This document shows, one piece after another, positions 8,784-17,890 of a stretch of 64,000 bases of DNA. Numbering within the stretch: the stretch's first letter is position 1; each line of letters starts with the position of its first letter. The stretch is taken from positions 1-64,000 of the forward strand of contig CAAEXF010000091.1 of the NCBI GenBank assembly GCA_900759715.1, in the 5' to 3' direction. This stretch comes from Clostridium_AM sp900759715. GTDB taxonomy: Bacteria; Bacillota; Clostridia; Clostridiales; Clostridiaceae. The position numbers were made by a program, and so were the translations under genes. Below the pieces are notes generated by a model. The model saw nothing but the letters and a program-made list of their open reading frames with translations. It was not told the DNA's origin and did not search any database.

Positions 8784-9457
8784 TGGCTTATAAAATGTAT
8801 TTAGGAATAAATACTGGTGAAGAAGGATTTAACCTTCCTGTACTACCAGAAAAAATAGAACTTAATGAGGGGGGAAACAATAAAGCTTATGATGTTATAA
8901 ATCTAGGTGAAATAAATACAATTAATCTACCTAAGTTAACGGAAATATCATTTGAAAGTTTCTTTCCAAAATACAAAGGTCCTTATGTAAGCTCGGAACA
9001 ATTATTTGAACCGAGCTTTTATCTTTCTAAAATAAGAGAGTGGAGAGAGAAAAAGCAAAAGATAAGGTTCATATTTGTAGGGAGCCCTTTAGAAGTTAAT
9101 GATCTATTTTCCATAGAAAATTTTAAGATTCGAGAAGAAGGCGGAGAAGTTGGAGACATTTATTATTCTATTGAACTTAAGAGATATAGAACTTATGCTG
9201 CTAAAAAGGTAACAATAGTTCAGTCGCAAGCTACTAAAACGGATTCTAGTGTGGCAGTTGTAAAAAATACTACAACACCTAGACCTAATCCAACTATAGA
9301 GGCAGTGAAAACACACACTGTAGTTGAAGGTGACACTCTCTGGTATATATCTAAAAAATATTTAGGAGATGGTAATAGGTATATGGAGATTGCAAAACTA
9401 AATAATATAAGTAATCCAGATATTATTTCTAATGGTCAAGTGTTAAAGATTCCATAG
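8783..9457 (+). CDS. xkdP: LysM-domain baseplate protein (XkdP-like)
   Basis: A 224-residue protein with an XkdP-type N-terminal domain (LNLPVLPEKIELNEGGNN region) and a C-terminal LysM domain from about residue 176 (HTVVEGDTLWYISKKYLGD ... NGQVLKIP). LysM binds peptidoglycan and in contractile phages marks the hub protein between tail tube and baseplate. The start overlaps the tape-measure stop (TAATGG). Confidence 0.88.
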   Translation: MAYKMYLGINTGEEGFNLPVLPEKIELNEGGNNKAYDVINLGEINTINLPKLTEISFESFFPKYKGPYVSSEQLFEPSFYLSKIREWREKKQKIRFIFVGSPLEVNDLFSIENFKIREEGGEVGDIYYSIELKRYRTYAAKKVTIVQSQATKTDSSVAVVKNTTTPRPNPTIEAVKTHTVVEGDTLWYISKKYLGDGNRYMEIAKLNNISNPDIISNGQVLKIP

Positions 9458-9470
9458 GCGGTGATATGGG

Positions 9471-10442
9471 TTGATACAATTATTATTAGACAATAAAAAT
9501 GGTAGTGTATTTGATATATCTGAATTAGTTACTGAGGTTACTTGGAAGAGTAAAAGAAAAGGAAAGGCTTCTAGCTTAGAGTTTAAGCTTTTAAAAGATT
9601 CTAATGTAACTATAAGTAATGGTGATGTTATTAGCTTTAAAGTAGATAATGACAATGTCTTTTATGGTTATGTATTTGAGAATAGTGGAAGCAAAGATCC
9701 TATTGTAAAAGTAACTGCTTATGAACAAACTAGATATCTTTTATATAATGACACTTACGTATTTACTAACAAAAAAGCTTCTCAAATAATAGCTCAAATT
9801 GCGCAAGATATAAATTTAAGAATAGGTACTATAGAAGATACAAACTATGTTATACCCTCTTTACTTGAAGATGATAAGAAGCTTTTAGATATAATGTATA
9901 GCGCTCTAGAAAAAACATTACTATCTACTGGTAAAACATATACATTGTATGATGACTTTGGAGCTTTAACACTTAAGAATATAGATAATATGAGGCAAAC
10001 AGTTGTTATTTCTGGTGATAGTAACTTAGGTGACTATGATTGGAAAAATAACATTGATTCTGAAACATATAATAGGGTCAAAATTGTTAGAGACAATAAA
10101 GATACTAAAGGAAGAGATGTCTATATAGAACAGGATAGCAACAACATAGCTAAGTGGGGCAGATTACAGTACTTCCATAAAGCAGATGAGAAAATGAATA
10201 AGGCACAAATACAAGAAATGTGCAAAGCTACTTTAAAACTTAAGAATAGAGAAAATAAGACGTTGAAGTTAAAGGATGTAGTCAGTACAGATATAGCAGC
10301 AGATTTAAAATTAAGAGCTGGAGCAGGGGTATATGTGGATATAAAAGAAAAAGCTATTAAACAGTATTATCTTATAGAAGAAGCTACACATAAGTTTGAA
10401 AAAGGTAATTTGGTTATGGATTTTGATTTAAAGGTGGTGTAA
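9471..10442 (+). CDS. xkdQ: Baseplate hub protein (XkdQ-like), TTG start
   Basis: A 323-residue protein homologous to XkdQ/YqbQ (gp27-like hub fold): beta-rich N-terminal half with ELVTEVTWKSKRKGKASSLE and the conserved NRVKIVRDNKDTKGRDVYIE block. The start is TTG at 9471 with GGCGGTGAT as ribosome site; the ATG at 9465 runs into a stop at once. It forms part of the hub at the tail tip. Confidence 0.85.
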   Translation: MIQLLLDNKNGSVFDISELVTEVTWKSKRKGKASSLEFKLLKDSNVTISNGDVISFKVDNDNVFYGYVFENSGSKDPIVKVTAYEQTRYLLYNDTYVFTNKKASQIIAQIAQDINLRIGTIEDTNYVIPSLLEDDKKLLDIMYSALEKTLLSTGKTYTLYDDFGALTLKNIDNMRQTVVISGDSNLGDYDWKNNIDSETYNRVKIVRDNKDTKGRDVYIEQDSNNIAKWGRLQYFHKADEKMNKAQIQEMCKATLKLKNRENKTLKLKDVVSTDIAADLKLRAGAGVYVDIKEKAIKQYYLIEEATHKFEKGNLVMDFDLKVV

Positions 10443-10445
10443 GTT

Positions 10446-10766
10446 ATGGGAATGATAGACATTATAAAAGAAGCAAGTTTAGGAGCAGTTGGAGCAGGTA
10501 ATCCTGTTAGTATTTTATTTGGAGAGGTTTTAAATGTAGATGATTTAAAAATTAAGATAGATCAAAAACTTATATTACCTAAAGAATTTTTTATTATTCC
10601 TGAAAACTTAACAAGATATGAAGTTGACTTAACGCATAGCCATAACCAAACCGGACCAGCTTTAGGAAAGTTAGTTATTAGAGAAGGATTAAAAATAGGA
10701 GATAAGGTATTACTTTTAAGGGTCCAAGGTGGACAACAATACGTGATACTGGATAAGGTGGTGTAA
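10446..10766 (+). CDS. XkdR-like baseplate protein (DUF2577)
   Basis: A 106-residue protein that matches the DUF2577/XkdR pattern: short N-terminal helix, GEVLNVDDLKIKIDQKLILPK and the ending GDKVLLLRVQGGQQYVILDKV. These are small beta-barrel (OB-like) proteins of the PBSX baseplate. GGTGGTGTAAG precedes the ATG, and the gene stops 1 base before the next. Confidence 0.8.
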   Translation: MGMIDIIKEASLGAVGAGNPVSILFGEVLNVDDLKIKIDQKLILPKEFFIIPENLTRYEVDLTHSHNQTGPALGKLVIREGLKIGDKVLLLRVQGGQQYVILDKVV

Positions 10767-10767
10767 T

Positions 10768-11181
10768 ATGAGTGAAGTTAGTATATTACCACAAGGAGCC
10801 GTTATAGGAGTAGATTTAAGCATACAACAAGCAATGTCACAACCCACTAAAACGTATAAAATAAAAGATGGTAGGATAGTAGGCTTTATAGATGAAATTG
10901 AGGCTTTAAAACAATCTATAGAGCTTATTTTATGTATAGAGAGGTATGAGTATCTTATTTACAGTTGGAACTATGGGAGTGAGTTAAAAGGACTTATTGC
11001 TAAGGATAAAGATATAGCAGAAAGTGAATTTAAGAGAAGGGTAAGAGAGGCTCTATCTCAAGATGATAGAATAAAAGATGTAGATAATTTTATATTTGAG
11101 TATGAAGAAGATAGTGTTTTAGCAAATTTCACTATCTTTTCTATTTATGGAGACTTTTCTATGGAAAGGAGGCTAAAGTAA
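10768..11181 (+). CDS. xkdS: Baseplate wedge protein (XkdS-like, DUF2634)
   Basis: A 137-residue gp25-like wedge protein. The core IEALKQSIELILCIERYEYLIYSWNYGSELKGLI is diagnostic for DUF2634/XkdS. It starts the baseplate sheath attachment. Its stop overlaps the next ATG (TAATG), so it is coupled to the J protein. Confidence 0.88.
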   Translation: MSEVSILPQGAVIGVDLSIQQAMSQPTKTYKIKDGRIVGFIDEIEALKQSIELILCIERYEYLIYSWNYGSELKGLIAKDKDIAESEFKRRVREALSQDDRIKDVDNFIFEYEEDSVLANFTIFSIYGDFSMERRLK

Positions 11182-12263
11182 TGTTCGAACAAAACACTGA
11201 AGAAACTATCTTAAAAAGAATGATGGATAGAGTGTCCAATGATTTAGACAAAAGAGAAGGTTCTATACTATATAATGCATTAGCTCCAGCGGCAATGGAA
11301 GTAGCTAGAATGTATTCTGATATGGATAGGTTTTTAATTTATACTTTTGCAAGCTCAGATATGCCGCCAGCATTTTTAGACCTAAGAGTTGCAGAGGAAG
11401 GATTAAAAAGAGAACCAGCAACCTATTCCATAAAAAAGGGCTATTTTTATGACCAAGACAATAAATTAATAGATATTCCTATAGGAGTTAGATTTTCCAT
11501 AGAGGACTTTAACTTTAAGTCAATAGAAAAAATATCTACTGGTATTTATAAAATGCAGTGTGAATCTACAGGAGTAGAGATCAATTCAATTATAGGGAGT
11601 TTAATACCTATAGAATATGTAGAAAAACTTTCTATTGCTACTTTAGGTGAGCTGTTAATACCAGGAGAAGAGGAAGAAAGCAACGAGGCCCTTTTTAACA
11701 GATATATAGAACATCTAAATGAAAAGCCTTTTGGTGGAAATGTTGCTGATTATAAAATTAAAACTAAATCTATAGAAGGTATTGGAGCGGTTAAAGTATT
11801 TCCTATATGGAACGGTGGCGGCACTGTAAAAGTAGTATTTTTAGATAGTTCCTTTAATGTTCCTACAACAGATTTAATAAGCACAATACAAACTACTTTA
11901 GATCCAGTACTAAATCAAGGCAAGGGATTAGGACTTGCTCCAGTAGGTCACGTAGTTACTGTAAAAGGTGCTACTAATGCAGAAATAACTATTAAGGCTG
12001 TATTAAGTTTAAAAACAGGTTTAACAGTAGGTCAAATACAAAGCGAAGTAGAGAATGTAATTAAGGATTATCTCTTAAAGTTAAGAAAGGAATGGCAGGA
12101 TAATGATACTTCTATAGTTAGAGTAAGCCAGGTTGAAGCTAGAATATTAGATATAGAAGGTATTGCAGATATATTTCAAACTAGCATTAATGATAAAGAA
12201 GAAAATCTTACTCTAGGTCCTGAAGAAGTTCCAATATTTAAGGTGGTGGTATTAAGTGTATAA
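11181..12263 (+). CDS. xkdT: Baseplate assembly protein J (XkdT-like)
   Basis: A 360-residue Baseplate_J family protein. It has the N-terminal block KREGSILYNALAPAAMEVAR, the E-x-x-E-x-x-x-x-R-Y segment (EESNEALFNRYIEHLNE) and the PFGGNVADYKIKTKSIEGIG block followed by VKVFPIWNGGGTVKVVF. It forms the outer wedge of the baseplate. AGGAGGCTAA precedes the start. Length is normal. Confidence 0.92.
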   Translation: MFEQNTEETILKRMMDRVSNDLDKREGSILYNALAPAAMEVARMYSDMDRFLIYTFASSDMPPAFLDLRVAEEGLKREPATYSIKKGYFYDQDNKLIDIPIGVRFSIEDFNFKSIEKISTGIYKMQCESTGVEINSIIGSLIPIEYVEKLSIATLGELLIPGEEEESNEALFNRYIEHLNEKPFGGNVADYKIKTKSIEGIGAVKVFPIWNGGGTVKVVFLDSSFNVPTTDLISTIQTTLDPVLNQGKGLGLAPVGHVVTVKGATNAEITIKAVLSLKTGLTVGQIQSEVENVIKDYLLKLRKEWQDNDTSIVRVSQVEARILDIEGIADIFQTSINDKEENLTLGPEEVPIFKVVVLSV

Positions 12264-12885
12264 AAAGCTTATAGAATTTCTTCCACCAGAGATCGCAGAG
12301 GTTAGAGAATTTGAGGAAATTACTTCTACAGAGGATGTTGAATTAGAGATATTAGAACAGGATCAGCAAAGAATCCTATATGAAAATTTTATTGATACAG
12401 CTACAGAATATGGAATAAAGTATCTGGAAGGTTTATTTAAAATAAGAGCAGATTCTTCTAGTGAAAGTCTAGAAATGAGAAAGCTAAGGCTTAAAAATAG
12501 AAAAATGGATAAGATGCCTATAACCCATAGAGCTCTTGAACAGAAGTTAAGAGTTTTATTTGGAGAAGGTAACTATAAAGTTAGTGTAGATAGTAATAAA
12601 TATACCTTAAAGGTTGAAGTAAATACGTTCGATTGGAATATGTTCTATGAGATAGCAGATAACTTTAGATATATTATTCCTTGTAATATGATTTTACAAT
12701 CAACATTGGCACAGAAAATAAGTACTAAGGTATATATTGGTGCCTGTATGACTGCAGGAGAAGAAATAACGGTCTACCCATGGTCACCTAGAAATATAGA
12801 GTCCAAAGGTAAATTAAATATAGCATTGAGTAGTACTACTGGAGTGGAGAATATGACTATATACCCTAGAAAGGAGGCTAATTAA
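12256..12885 (+). CDS. Baseplate/tail protein (XkdU-like, DUF2313), GTG start
   Basis: A 209-residue member of the DUF2313/YmfQ/XkdU group, recognised from EFEEITSTEDVELEILEQ, the LRLKNRKMDKMPITHRALEQ segment and its place after protein J. The start is GTG 12256, overlapping the J gene by 8 bases, with AAGGTGGTGG upstream. It probably bridges wedge and tail fibre. Confidence 0.8.
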   Translation: MYKKLIEFLPPEIAEVREFEEITSTEDVELEILEQDQQRILYENFIDTATEYGIKYLEGLFKIRADSSSESLEMRKLRLKNRKMDKMPITHRALEQKLRVLFGEGNYKVSVDSNKYTLKVEVNTFDWNMFYEIADNFRYIIPCNMILQSTLAQKISTKVYIGACMTAGEEITVYPWSPRNIESKGKLNIALSSTTGVENMTIYPRKEAN

Positions 12886-14444
12886 TGGCAGAGCAATTTT
12901 ATACGATACTAACTAAACTAGGTAAAGCTAAAATAGCTAATGCTAGTGCATTAGGAACAAGTGTTAATTTTACAAAATTCCAGGTTGGAGACAGTAATGG
13001 GAGTTACTATAATCCTACTGAAGACCAAGCAGAACTTAAACATAAAGTTTGGGAGGGGAATATAGGCTCCGTAACAATCGATAAAGACAATTCAAACTGG
13101 ATAGTAATTGAAACAGTAATTCCGGCAGATCAAGGCGGCTTTATGATTAGAGAGGCTGGAATTATAGATGACCAAGGAAACCTTATAGCTATAGGAAAAT
13201 ACCCGGAGACATACAAACCTATAACAAGTGAAGGCAGCTCTAAGGACTTAATTATAAGAATGATTTTAGAGGTAAGTAATGCATCTAGTGTTACATTAAA
13301 AGTAGATCCAACTGTTATATTAGCGACTAAAAAAGATATTGACGTATTAGACAATAAAATTAAAAGTATTCAGATACCAGTTAAAAGTGTCAACACTAAA
13401 ACCGGTGATATAGTATTAAAAGCAGAGGATATAAAAATGGCTAATGGCAAGACAATTGAGGAAAGAGTTACGTCGCATGAGGCTGATGATGTGAATCATA
13501 TATCTTATGCAGTAGCAACAGGAAGTGCTAATACTTATGCAGTAACACTAAACCCTGTACCAACTGCTTATGTAGATGGAATGGCTATATGTGTCAAAAT
13601 TAATGTAGCAAGCACAGGAGCTAGTACATTAAATGTAAATGGTTTAGGTGCAAAAACAATATTAGACAGCTTAGGTAATGCAATTACATCTGGTGGATTA
13701 AAAGCGGGAGTACCTTACACTCTTAGATATAATGGTACAAATTTTATTGTACAGGGTAAAGGAGGTGGTGGAAACTCTACAGCCGATAAATTGTTAAGTG
13801 GTTATATTGCTACAGTAGATACAGGACAAATAACAGGCACAATGCCTAATAGAACTTTTACTGCAAATAATAACAATTATATAAATGCAGTAAGTACAAA
13901 AGCAGATGGAGCAGGAAGTTTATGCATAGTTCCATTAGAAGGCTATTACAAACAAGAAACAAACGGAGCAGGTTTTGGTCCTATATTAGTATGGGAGCCA
14001 AATTTAATAGCACCAAATATACTAAATGGTAAATCTATATTAGGAATACAAGGAACGGCAACACCATTAGTCTTAACTGCAGGAGATAACACTTTATTAG
14101 CAGAAACATCCAGCGATACTTGTGGAAGTAATTCGCCTCTACAAGTTAGGGAAATGCGAATAAATAATCTTGGCGGAACAATCAGAGTTAAATTTGATTT
14201 AGCATCTGGCGCAACAGGTGCCACAGTGTATGCTCAAATATACAAAAACAATGTTGCTGTAGGTACTTTACGTTCTAATAGTAGTTATAATAGTTATATT
14301 ACTTATTCAGACGATATAACTGTTAACGCTGGCGACAGGATAGAATTATACTCTTATACATCTAATAGCTCAGCTCCAGCGTTAACAAGAAACTTAGGAA
14401 TATATACAGGATATCTATTCCCTACAGCAACAATACTAAAATAA
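12885..14444 (+). CDS. Tail fibre protein
   Basis: A 519-residue fibre. The N-terminal 150 residues form the tail-collar/fibre domain (DUF3751 type: FYTILTKLGKAKIANA, NFTKFQVGDSNG, GGFMIREAGIIDDQGN), which attaches to the baseplate. The middle has KSVNTKTGDIVLKAEDI, a repeat found in many fibres. The last part (from about residue 290) is Gly/Thr/Asn rich and would carry host recognition. AAAGGAGG precedes the start, which overlaps the previous stop. Confidence 0.88.
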   Translation: MAEQFYTILTKLGKAKIANASALGTSVNFTKFQVGDSNGSYYNPTEDQAELKHKVWEGNIGSVTIDKDNSNWIVIETVIPADQGGFMIREAGIIDDQGNLIAIGKYPETYKPITSEGSSKDLIIRMILEVSNASSVTLKVDPTVILATKKDIDVLDNKIKSIQIPVKSVNTKTGDIVLKAEDIKMANGKTIEERVTSHEADDVNHISYAVATGSANTYAVTLNPVPTAYVDGMAICVKINVASTGASTLNVNGLGAKTILDSLGNAITSGGLKAGVPYTLRYNGTNFIVQGKGGGGNSTADKLLSGYIATVDTGQITGTMPNRTFTANNNNYINAVSTKADGAGSLCIVPLEGYYKQETNGAGFGPILVWEPNLIAPNILNGKSILGIQGTATPLVLTAGDNTLLAETSSDTCGSNSPLQVREMRINNLGGTIRVKFDLASGATGATVYAQIYKNNVAVGTLRSNSSYNSYITYSDDITVNAGDRIELYSYTSNSSAPALTRNLGIYTGYLFPTATILK

Positions 14445-14473
14445 ATTAATAATAAAGTTTAGGAGGTTTTAAT

Positions 14474-14758
14474 ATGGCTCAGGGGAAAATTTTAATAGTA
14501 AATAAAGTTGACGGTAGTTTAATTGGTTGGTTTGGAGAGACTGATGACGACAATCCAAGACCAGAATTTAAAGATATTGCATTAGTAGAATTAGAACCTA
14601 ATCAATATGCAGCGGATTTTATTGGTTGTCCTATAGAAAAAATAAAAGTTACTGATATTGAAAATAAGACATTAATTTTTGAGTATACTCCGCCCCAAAA
14701 ACTACCAACATATGAGGAGCTTCAGCAGCAGTTACTTCAAGCACAAGGGGTGATATAG
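14474..14758 (+). CDS. Small protein after the tail fibre, possible fibre accessory
   Basis: A 94-residue protein I cannot assign to a named family. It starts MAQGKILIVNKVDGSLIGWFG, is beta-strand rich, and ends in a short Gln-rich helix (YEELQQQLLQAQG). In XkdK-type clostridial prophages a protein of this size commonly sits between fibre and XkdX and may assist fibre assembly. AGGAGGTTTT precedes the ATG. The next gene starts immediately after its stop. Confidence 0.6.
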   Translation: MAQGKILIVNKVDGSLIGWFGETDDDNPRPEFKDIALVELEPNQYAADFIGCPIEKIKVTDIENKTLIFEYTPPQKLPTYEELQQQLLQAQGVI

Positions 14759-14905
14759 ATGATTAATCAAAGTTATGTAAATTGGTTAGTATCATGGATA
14801 AAGAATGGAACCGTTAATATAAAAACTGGTCAACCTTTTACGATTGATGATATAAAAATACAAGAGTATAAGGATGCAGTACAAGCACAATTTACTACAG
14901 AATAG
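14759..14905 (+). CDS. xkdX: XkdX family protein
   Basis: A 48-residue frame starting immediately after the previous stop (TAGATG). The sequence contains SYVNWLVSWIKNGTVN, FTIDDIKIQEYKDAV and an acidic end, matching the short XkdX proteins that close PBSX-type tail operons. The ribosome site is GGGGTGATAT, inside the previous gene. Confidence 0.78.
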   Translation: MINQSYVNWLVSWIKNGTVNIKTGQPFTIDDIKIQEYKDAVQAQFTTE

Positions 14906-14917
14906 AAAACTTATATA

Positions 14918-14956
14918 AAATAAAGACAGGAGTGTACCTAACCTTTATTTTTATAC
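14918..14956 (+). terminator. Terminator at the end of the tail operon
   Basis: AAATAAAG (14918-14925) pairs with CTTTATTT (14943-14950), with an inner AGG/CCT pair, followed by TTATAC. It separates the tail operon from the cargo gene at 15024. Confidence 0.5.
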
Positions 14957-15023
14957 TAATGAATGGTAATATTAAATCGTAGTTGTAAAATATTGTGAAC
15001 TATAACTTGATTCGAGGTGTATT

Positions 15024-15542
15024 ATGGGAAAACAGATTGAGTATTATATGGAATTAGAATCATATAAATTACTTGTTAAAAAAGCATTTGACTTAGGATT
15101 CAAGGTAATAGAAGAACAAAATAATTTAAGAATATGTTGTTGCTTTGAAGAAGTAACATTTTCACAACATGGAATGTACTTTTACTTGGAAGAAGCAGGA
15201 GAACTTATAGTTAAAGAAAATGGCCACATAGATTTATTAAGGAGTCCATTGGTAGAGTCTGGTTTTTCCTATATTAATGAAAAGAAAAAAGAAATTTCGA
15301 ACTCTCGTCTATGGGTTTCAACTGGATTTTGGAGCAATAGTGAAGAATTCATTCGTAGGGATGAAGTATTAGATAAAAAATATTCATCACTTATGAGATT
15401 TGTTAAAAAGTTGGCTCCCTATACAGAAGTTGGAGTAAAAGTACAAAATCCAATGTATAATGGCAAGAAATTTATCAGAAAAGTATATATAACACCATTC
15501 TTACTTAAAAAAATAGAAGCAGGCGAATATGATTGTATTTAA
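15024..15542 (+). CDS. Unknown cargo protein, 172 residues
   Basis: No family is recognised. The protein is soluble with no signal peptide, has a Cys-Cys-Cys stretch (NLRICCCFEEVTF), and its second half has RRDEVLDKKYSSLMRFVKKLAPYTEV followed by a basic segment. It is flanked by terminators at 14918 and 15629 and has its own GAGGTGTATT ribosome site, so it is an independent unit between the tail and lysis modules. This slot in prophages usually holds host-benefit or anti-phage genes; that is inference only. Confidence 0.65.
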   Translation: MGKQIEYYMELESYKLLVKKAFDLGFKVIEEQNNLRICCCFEEVTFSQHGMYFYLEEAGELIVKENGHIDLLRSPLVESGFSYINEKKKEISNSRLWVSTGFWSNSEEFIRRDEVLDKKYSSLMRFVKKLAPYTEVGVKVQNPMYNGKKFIRKVYITPFLLKKIEAGEYDCI

Positions 15543-15905
15543 GAAAAAATATAAGCTGTTGAAGAAAATAGAGCAATGTTTAGGCATGTTAGTTCGGAAT
15601 CTTTTTATTATATGAATTAACTATAATGAAAAGCTATTACCCCAAGGTATAGCTTTTTATGACGTATTGGAAAAATTTTACGTAATAATTACGGAAAGTG
15701 GACGGATTTTTTTAATAACAAGTACGGTAACTATATGTTAATATAAGCAAAGTAAGTGGAGGGAACATTGTAAGAATACAGAACTTGGAAGAAAAATATG
15801 AGTTATAAGTAAATATATAAAATCTCAGAAAACTTATAAAATATAGATTTCATTATACTTTTACTCTAGTTAGTGGTAAAGTTATAAGTGAAATGAGGTG
15901 TAAAA
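15543..15905. other. Intergenic stretch between two cargo genes
   Basis: Apart from the terminator at 15629-15660 it holds no open frame of note. A near-palindromic TTACGTAATAATTACG (15679-15694) and a GTGGAGGGAAC ribosome-like site (15757-15767) without a usable start follow. This may be a relic of a lost gene plus the promoter of the next one. Confidence 0.4.
15629..15660 (+). terminator. Terminator after the 172-residue cargo gene
   Basis: AAAAGCTATTACC pairs with GGTATAGCTTTT with one bulged T and a CCAA loop, followed by a short T-run. Confidence 0.65.
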
Positions 15906-16265
15906 ATGATATTTTATCATTTTTCAAATGAAAAATACAGCAAACTGATTCCAAAAGTAATAGCGAGAGGTCATCTAAACGAAGAAAAAAATACAGCAAA
16001 AAAAGTGACAATTTTAACTACTAATCCAAATATGTTTTATGAAGATGACAATGGAGGTAACTTTTTCAAGTATAGATATATTATAAAGCTGGATAGAAAT
16101 GATACTTATCTACATGCTGATGATAAATTTAATAATATGCTTGAGAAGTATAATAAAACATTTGGTTCAAAATGTGGGACATTTAAGTGGTTCTTCTATG
16201 ATAATCCACTTGATTATATTTTTGTCTCTGAATGGAACGAGAAACTATGCAAATTTAGTGAATAA
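15906..16265 (+). CDS. Unknown cargo protein, 119 residues
   Basis: No family is recognised. The protein starts MIFYHFSNEKYSKLIPKV and has ILTTNPNMFYEDD in the middle and DNPLDYIFVSEWNEKL near the end. The YHFS start faintly recalls enzymes that bind ADP-ribose-type substrates, but no catalytic set can be pointed out. It has a GAGGTGTAAAA ribosome site and a terminator directly behind it (16285-16318), so it is a free-standing unit before the lysis cassette. Confidence 0.65.
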   Translation: MIFYHFSNEKYSKLIPKVIARGHLNEEKNTAKKVTILTTNPNMFYEDDNGGNFFKYRYIIKLDRNDTYLHADDKFNNMLEKYNKTFGSKCGTFKWFFYDNPLDYIFVSEWNEKLCKFSE

Positions 16266-16284
16266 TAGAAAAATATGAGCTTTA

Positions 16285-16318
16285 AGAGTTTGGTTAGTCC
16301 AAGCTCTTTTTATTTTAT
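16285..16318 (+). terminator. Terminator before the lysis cassette
   Basis: GAGTTTGG (16286-16293) pairs with CCAAGCTC (16299-16306; one G-U pair), followed by TTTTTATTTTA. Confidence 0.7.
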
Positions 16319-16336
16319 AAAAAATGGAGGTGCAGA

Positions 16337-16591
16337 ATGAATGATGAATTATGTTTAGAAAAACATAGAAGAATAGATGAAAATTTAGAAGTGCATAATA
16401 CAAGATTAAATAATCATGCGGATAGGATTGATAAGCTGGAGCAATACCAATCTGCTACAAATACTAAGATAGAGAATTTGTGTGAACAAATAAAATCGCT
16501 TGTAGGCACTATGAAGTGGTTTATAGGATTACTAGTAGGAAGCTTTGTCGGCTTCTTTTTTTATGCAGTTCAACGTAATATTTTTAAATAG
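16337..16591 (+). CDS. xhlA: XhlA-type holin-associated membrane protein
   Basis: An 84-residue protein with an N-terminal coiled coil (HRRIDENLEVHNTRLNNH ... DRIDKLEQ) and one C-terminal membrane segment (MKWFIGLLVGSFVGFFFYAV). This is the layout of XhlA of PBSX, which works with a holin and amidase in host lysis. AATGGAGGTG precedes the ATG. It is the first gene of the lysis group. Confidence 0.88.
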   Translation: MNDELCLEKHRRIDENLEVHNTRLNNHADRIDKLEQYQSATNTKIENLCEQIKSLVGTMKWFIGLLVGSFVGFFFYAVQRNIFK

Positions 16592-16602
16592 GAGATGATA
16601 GT

Positions 16603-17529
16603 ATGAGTAAATTTGCAGTAGATCCTGGACATGGAGTTTATCCAGACATAGGGGCGGAAGGATATTTAAATGAACAGAACTGTGCTTTAGATATAGCAAA
16701 TAGGGTTATAAATAAACTTCAATCATTAGGTCATGAAGCTTGGAATGTAAGGCCCTCAAGTGCTTCAAGTGTCTCAAATTCGCTGCAGCAAAGATGTGAT
16801 AATGCAGCTAATGCAAACTATTTAGTTTCTATACACTTGAATGCAGGGGGTGGAAAAGGTAGTGAAGTATTTGCAATGAGTGCTGCAGGTAATGCTTTAG
16901 CCTCTAATGTTGTAAAATCTCTAGTAGCTTTAGGCTTTGCAAATCGTGGAGTAAAAGATGGCAGGAATTTATATGTAATAAAGCATAGCAAGCCTGTAGC
17001 AATTCTTATAGAAGTATGTTTTGTAGATACTCAAAGTGATTCAGATTTATATAACAAACTAGGTGCTGAATCAGTAGCTAATGCCATAGTTCAAGGACTT
17101 ACTGGACAAACAATGAGTTTAAATAGCAATACCTCTAGTGACTTTATAAAGTCTATACAACATGACTTACAAAGAGTTAGTTGCCTAGCTACTGGTGAAA
17201 TTAATGCCACAGGTGTATTGGATACCAAAACTAAAGCAGCAATAAAACAATTTAGATATGTAGTAGGGTTACCAGACAGTGAAAATATTGATTCTCAGCT
17301 TATAGATGCTTTGAATGCAATTACTAAAATGCCTACTATAGGAGCAGGATGGTCAGTAAACGTAGCTGCGACTAGGTTTATACAATGGTTTATAGGAATT
17401 AATCCTAATAGTGGTGTATTTGATCCTAACACAGTACAAAAGGTTAAGGAATGGCAAAAGAGAGAAGGTATTTGGGGTGATCCTGATGGTGTGATAAGGC
17501 AAAAGGATTGGAGTAAGATTTTAAAATAG
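16603..17529 (+). CDS. Endolysin: N-acetylmuramoyl-L-alanine amidase
   Basis: A 308-residue Amidase_3 endolysin. Zinc and catalytic motifs are visible: AVDPGHG near residue 5, LVSIHLNAGG around 75-85 and ILIEVCFVDT around 132. The C-terminal 135 residues hold two peptidoglycan-binding-like repeats (around SIQHDLQRVSCLATGEINAT and FIQWFIGINPNSGVFDPNTV). It cleaves the amide bond between muramic acid and L-alanine to release phage. No signal peptide, so export needs the holin. GGAGATGATAG precedes the start. Confidence 0.92.
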   Translation: MSKFAVDPGHGVYPDIGAEGYLNEQNCALDIANRVINKLQSLGHEAWNVRPSSASSVSNSLQQRCDNAANANYLVSIHLNAGGGKGSEVFAMSAAGNALASNVVKSLVALGFANRGVKDGRNLYVIKHSKPVAILIEVCFVDTQSDSDLYNKLGAESVANAIVQGLTGQTMSLNSNTSSDFIKSIQHDLQRVSCLATGEINATGVLDTKTKAAIKQFRYVVGLPDSENIDSQLIDALNAITKMPTIGAGWSVNVAATRFIQWFIGINPNSGVFDPNTVQKVKEWQKREGIWGDPDGVIRQKDWSKILK

Positions 17530-17542
17530 GAGATGATAACAT

Positions 17543-17734
17543 ATGAAAGAACTACTACAAATTAAAAAGATTATAGCTCTATTACTTACTATAGTATTTT
17601 GTTACTTAAGCGCCATTAAGTATGTAAGTACTACTGAGTTTCTCAGCGTATTTACAATGGTTATTGGGTTTTATTTTGGACAAAGCTCTATAAGACAAAC
17701 CTTAAAAGAACAGAGCAATGTTCAAGAAAAATAA
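17543..17734 (+). CDS. Small two-helix membrane protein, probable holin
   Basis: A 63-residue protein with two membrane segments (about residues 9-26 and 33-48) and a charged tail (RQTLKEQSNVQEK). Its size, two-helix design and place right behind the amidase fit a small holin. The family is not recognised with certainty. It shares the GGAGATGATAA ribosome site type of the amidase and ends the lysis group. Confidence 0.65.
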   Translation: MKELLQIKKIIALLLTIVFCYLSAIKYVSTTEFLSVFTMVIGFYFGQSSIRQTLKEQSNVQEK

Positions 17735-17737
17735 TTT

Positions 17738-17775
17738 TACACCTAGGTTAATGCCCAGGGTGTTTTTTATTTTAA
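17738..17775 (+). terminator. Terminator after the lysis cassette
   Basis: ACACCTAGG opposite CCCAGGGTGT gives an imperfect stem with a short loop, followed by TTTTTTATTTT. It ends the prophage late region. Confidence 0.6.
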
Positions 17776-17835
17776 GATAATTAGATATCAAAAGATAGCA
17801 CCCTATTTGTTTATCTTCAAAGGTTTAGGAAACGA

Positions 17836-17863
17836 TTGGACTATTTGCCTTTATAAGTAATAT
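17836..17863 (+). promoter_or_regulatory. Possible promoter of the NA37 gene pair
   Basis: TTGGAC (17836-17841), 16 bases, TAATAT (17858-17863). A hairpin follows at 17891-17926 and would lie in the leader. Confidence 0.3.
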
Positions 17864-17890
17864 TTTGTAGAATAAAATTAGATAAAAAAA

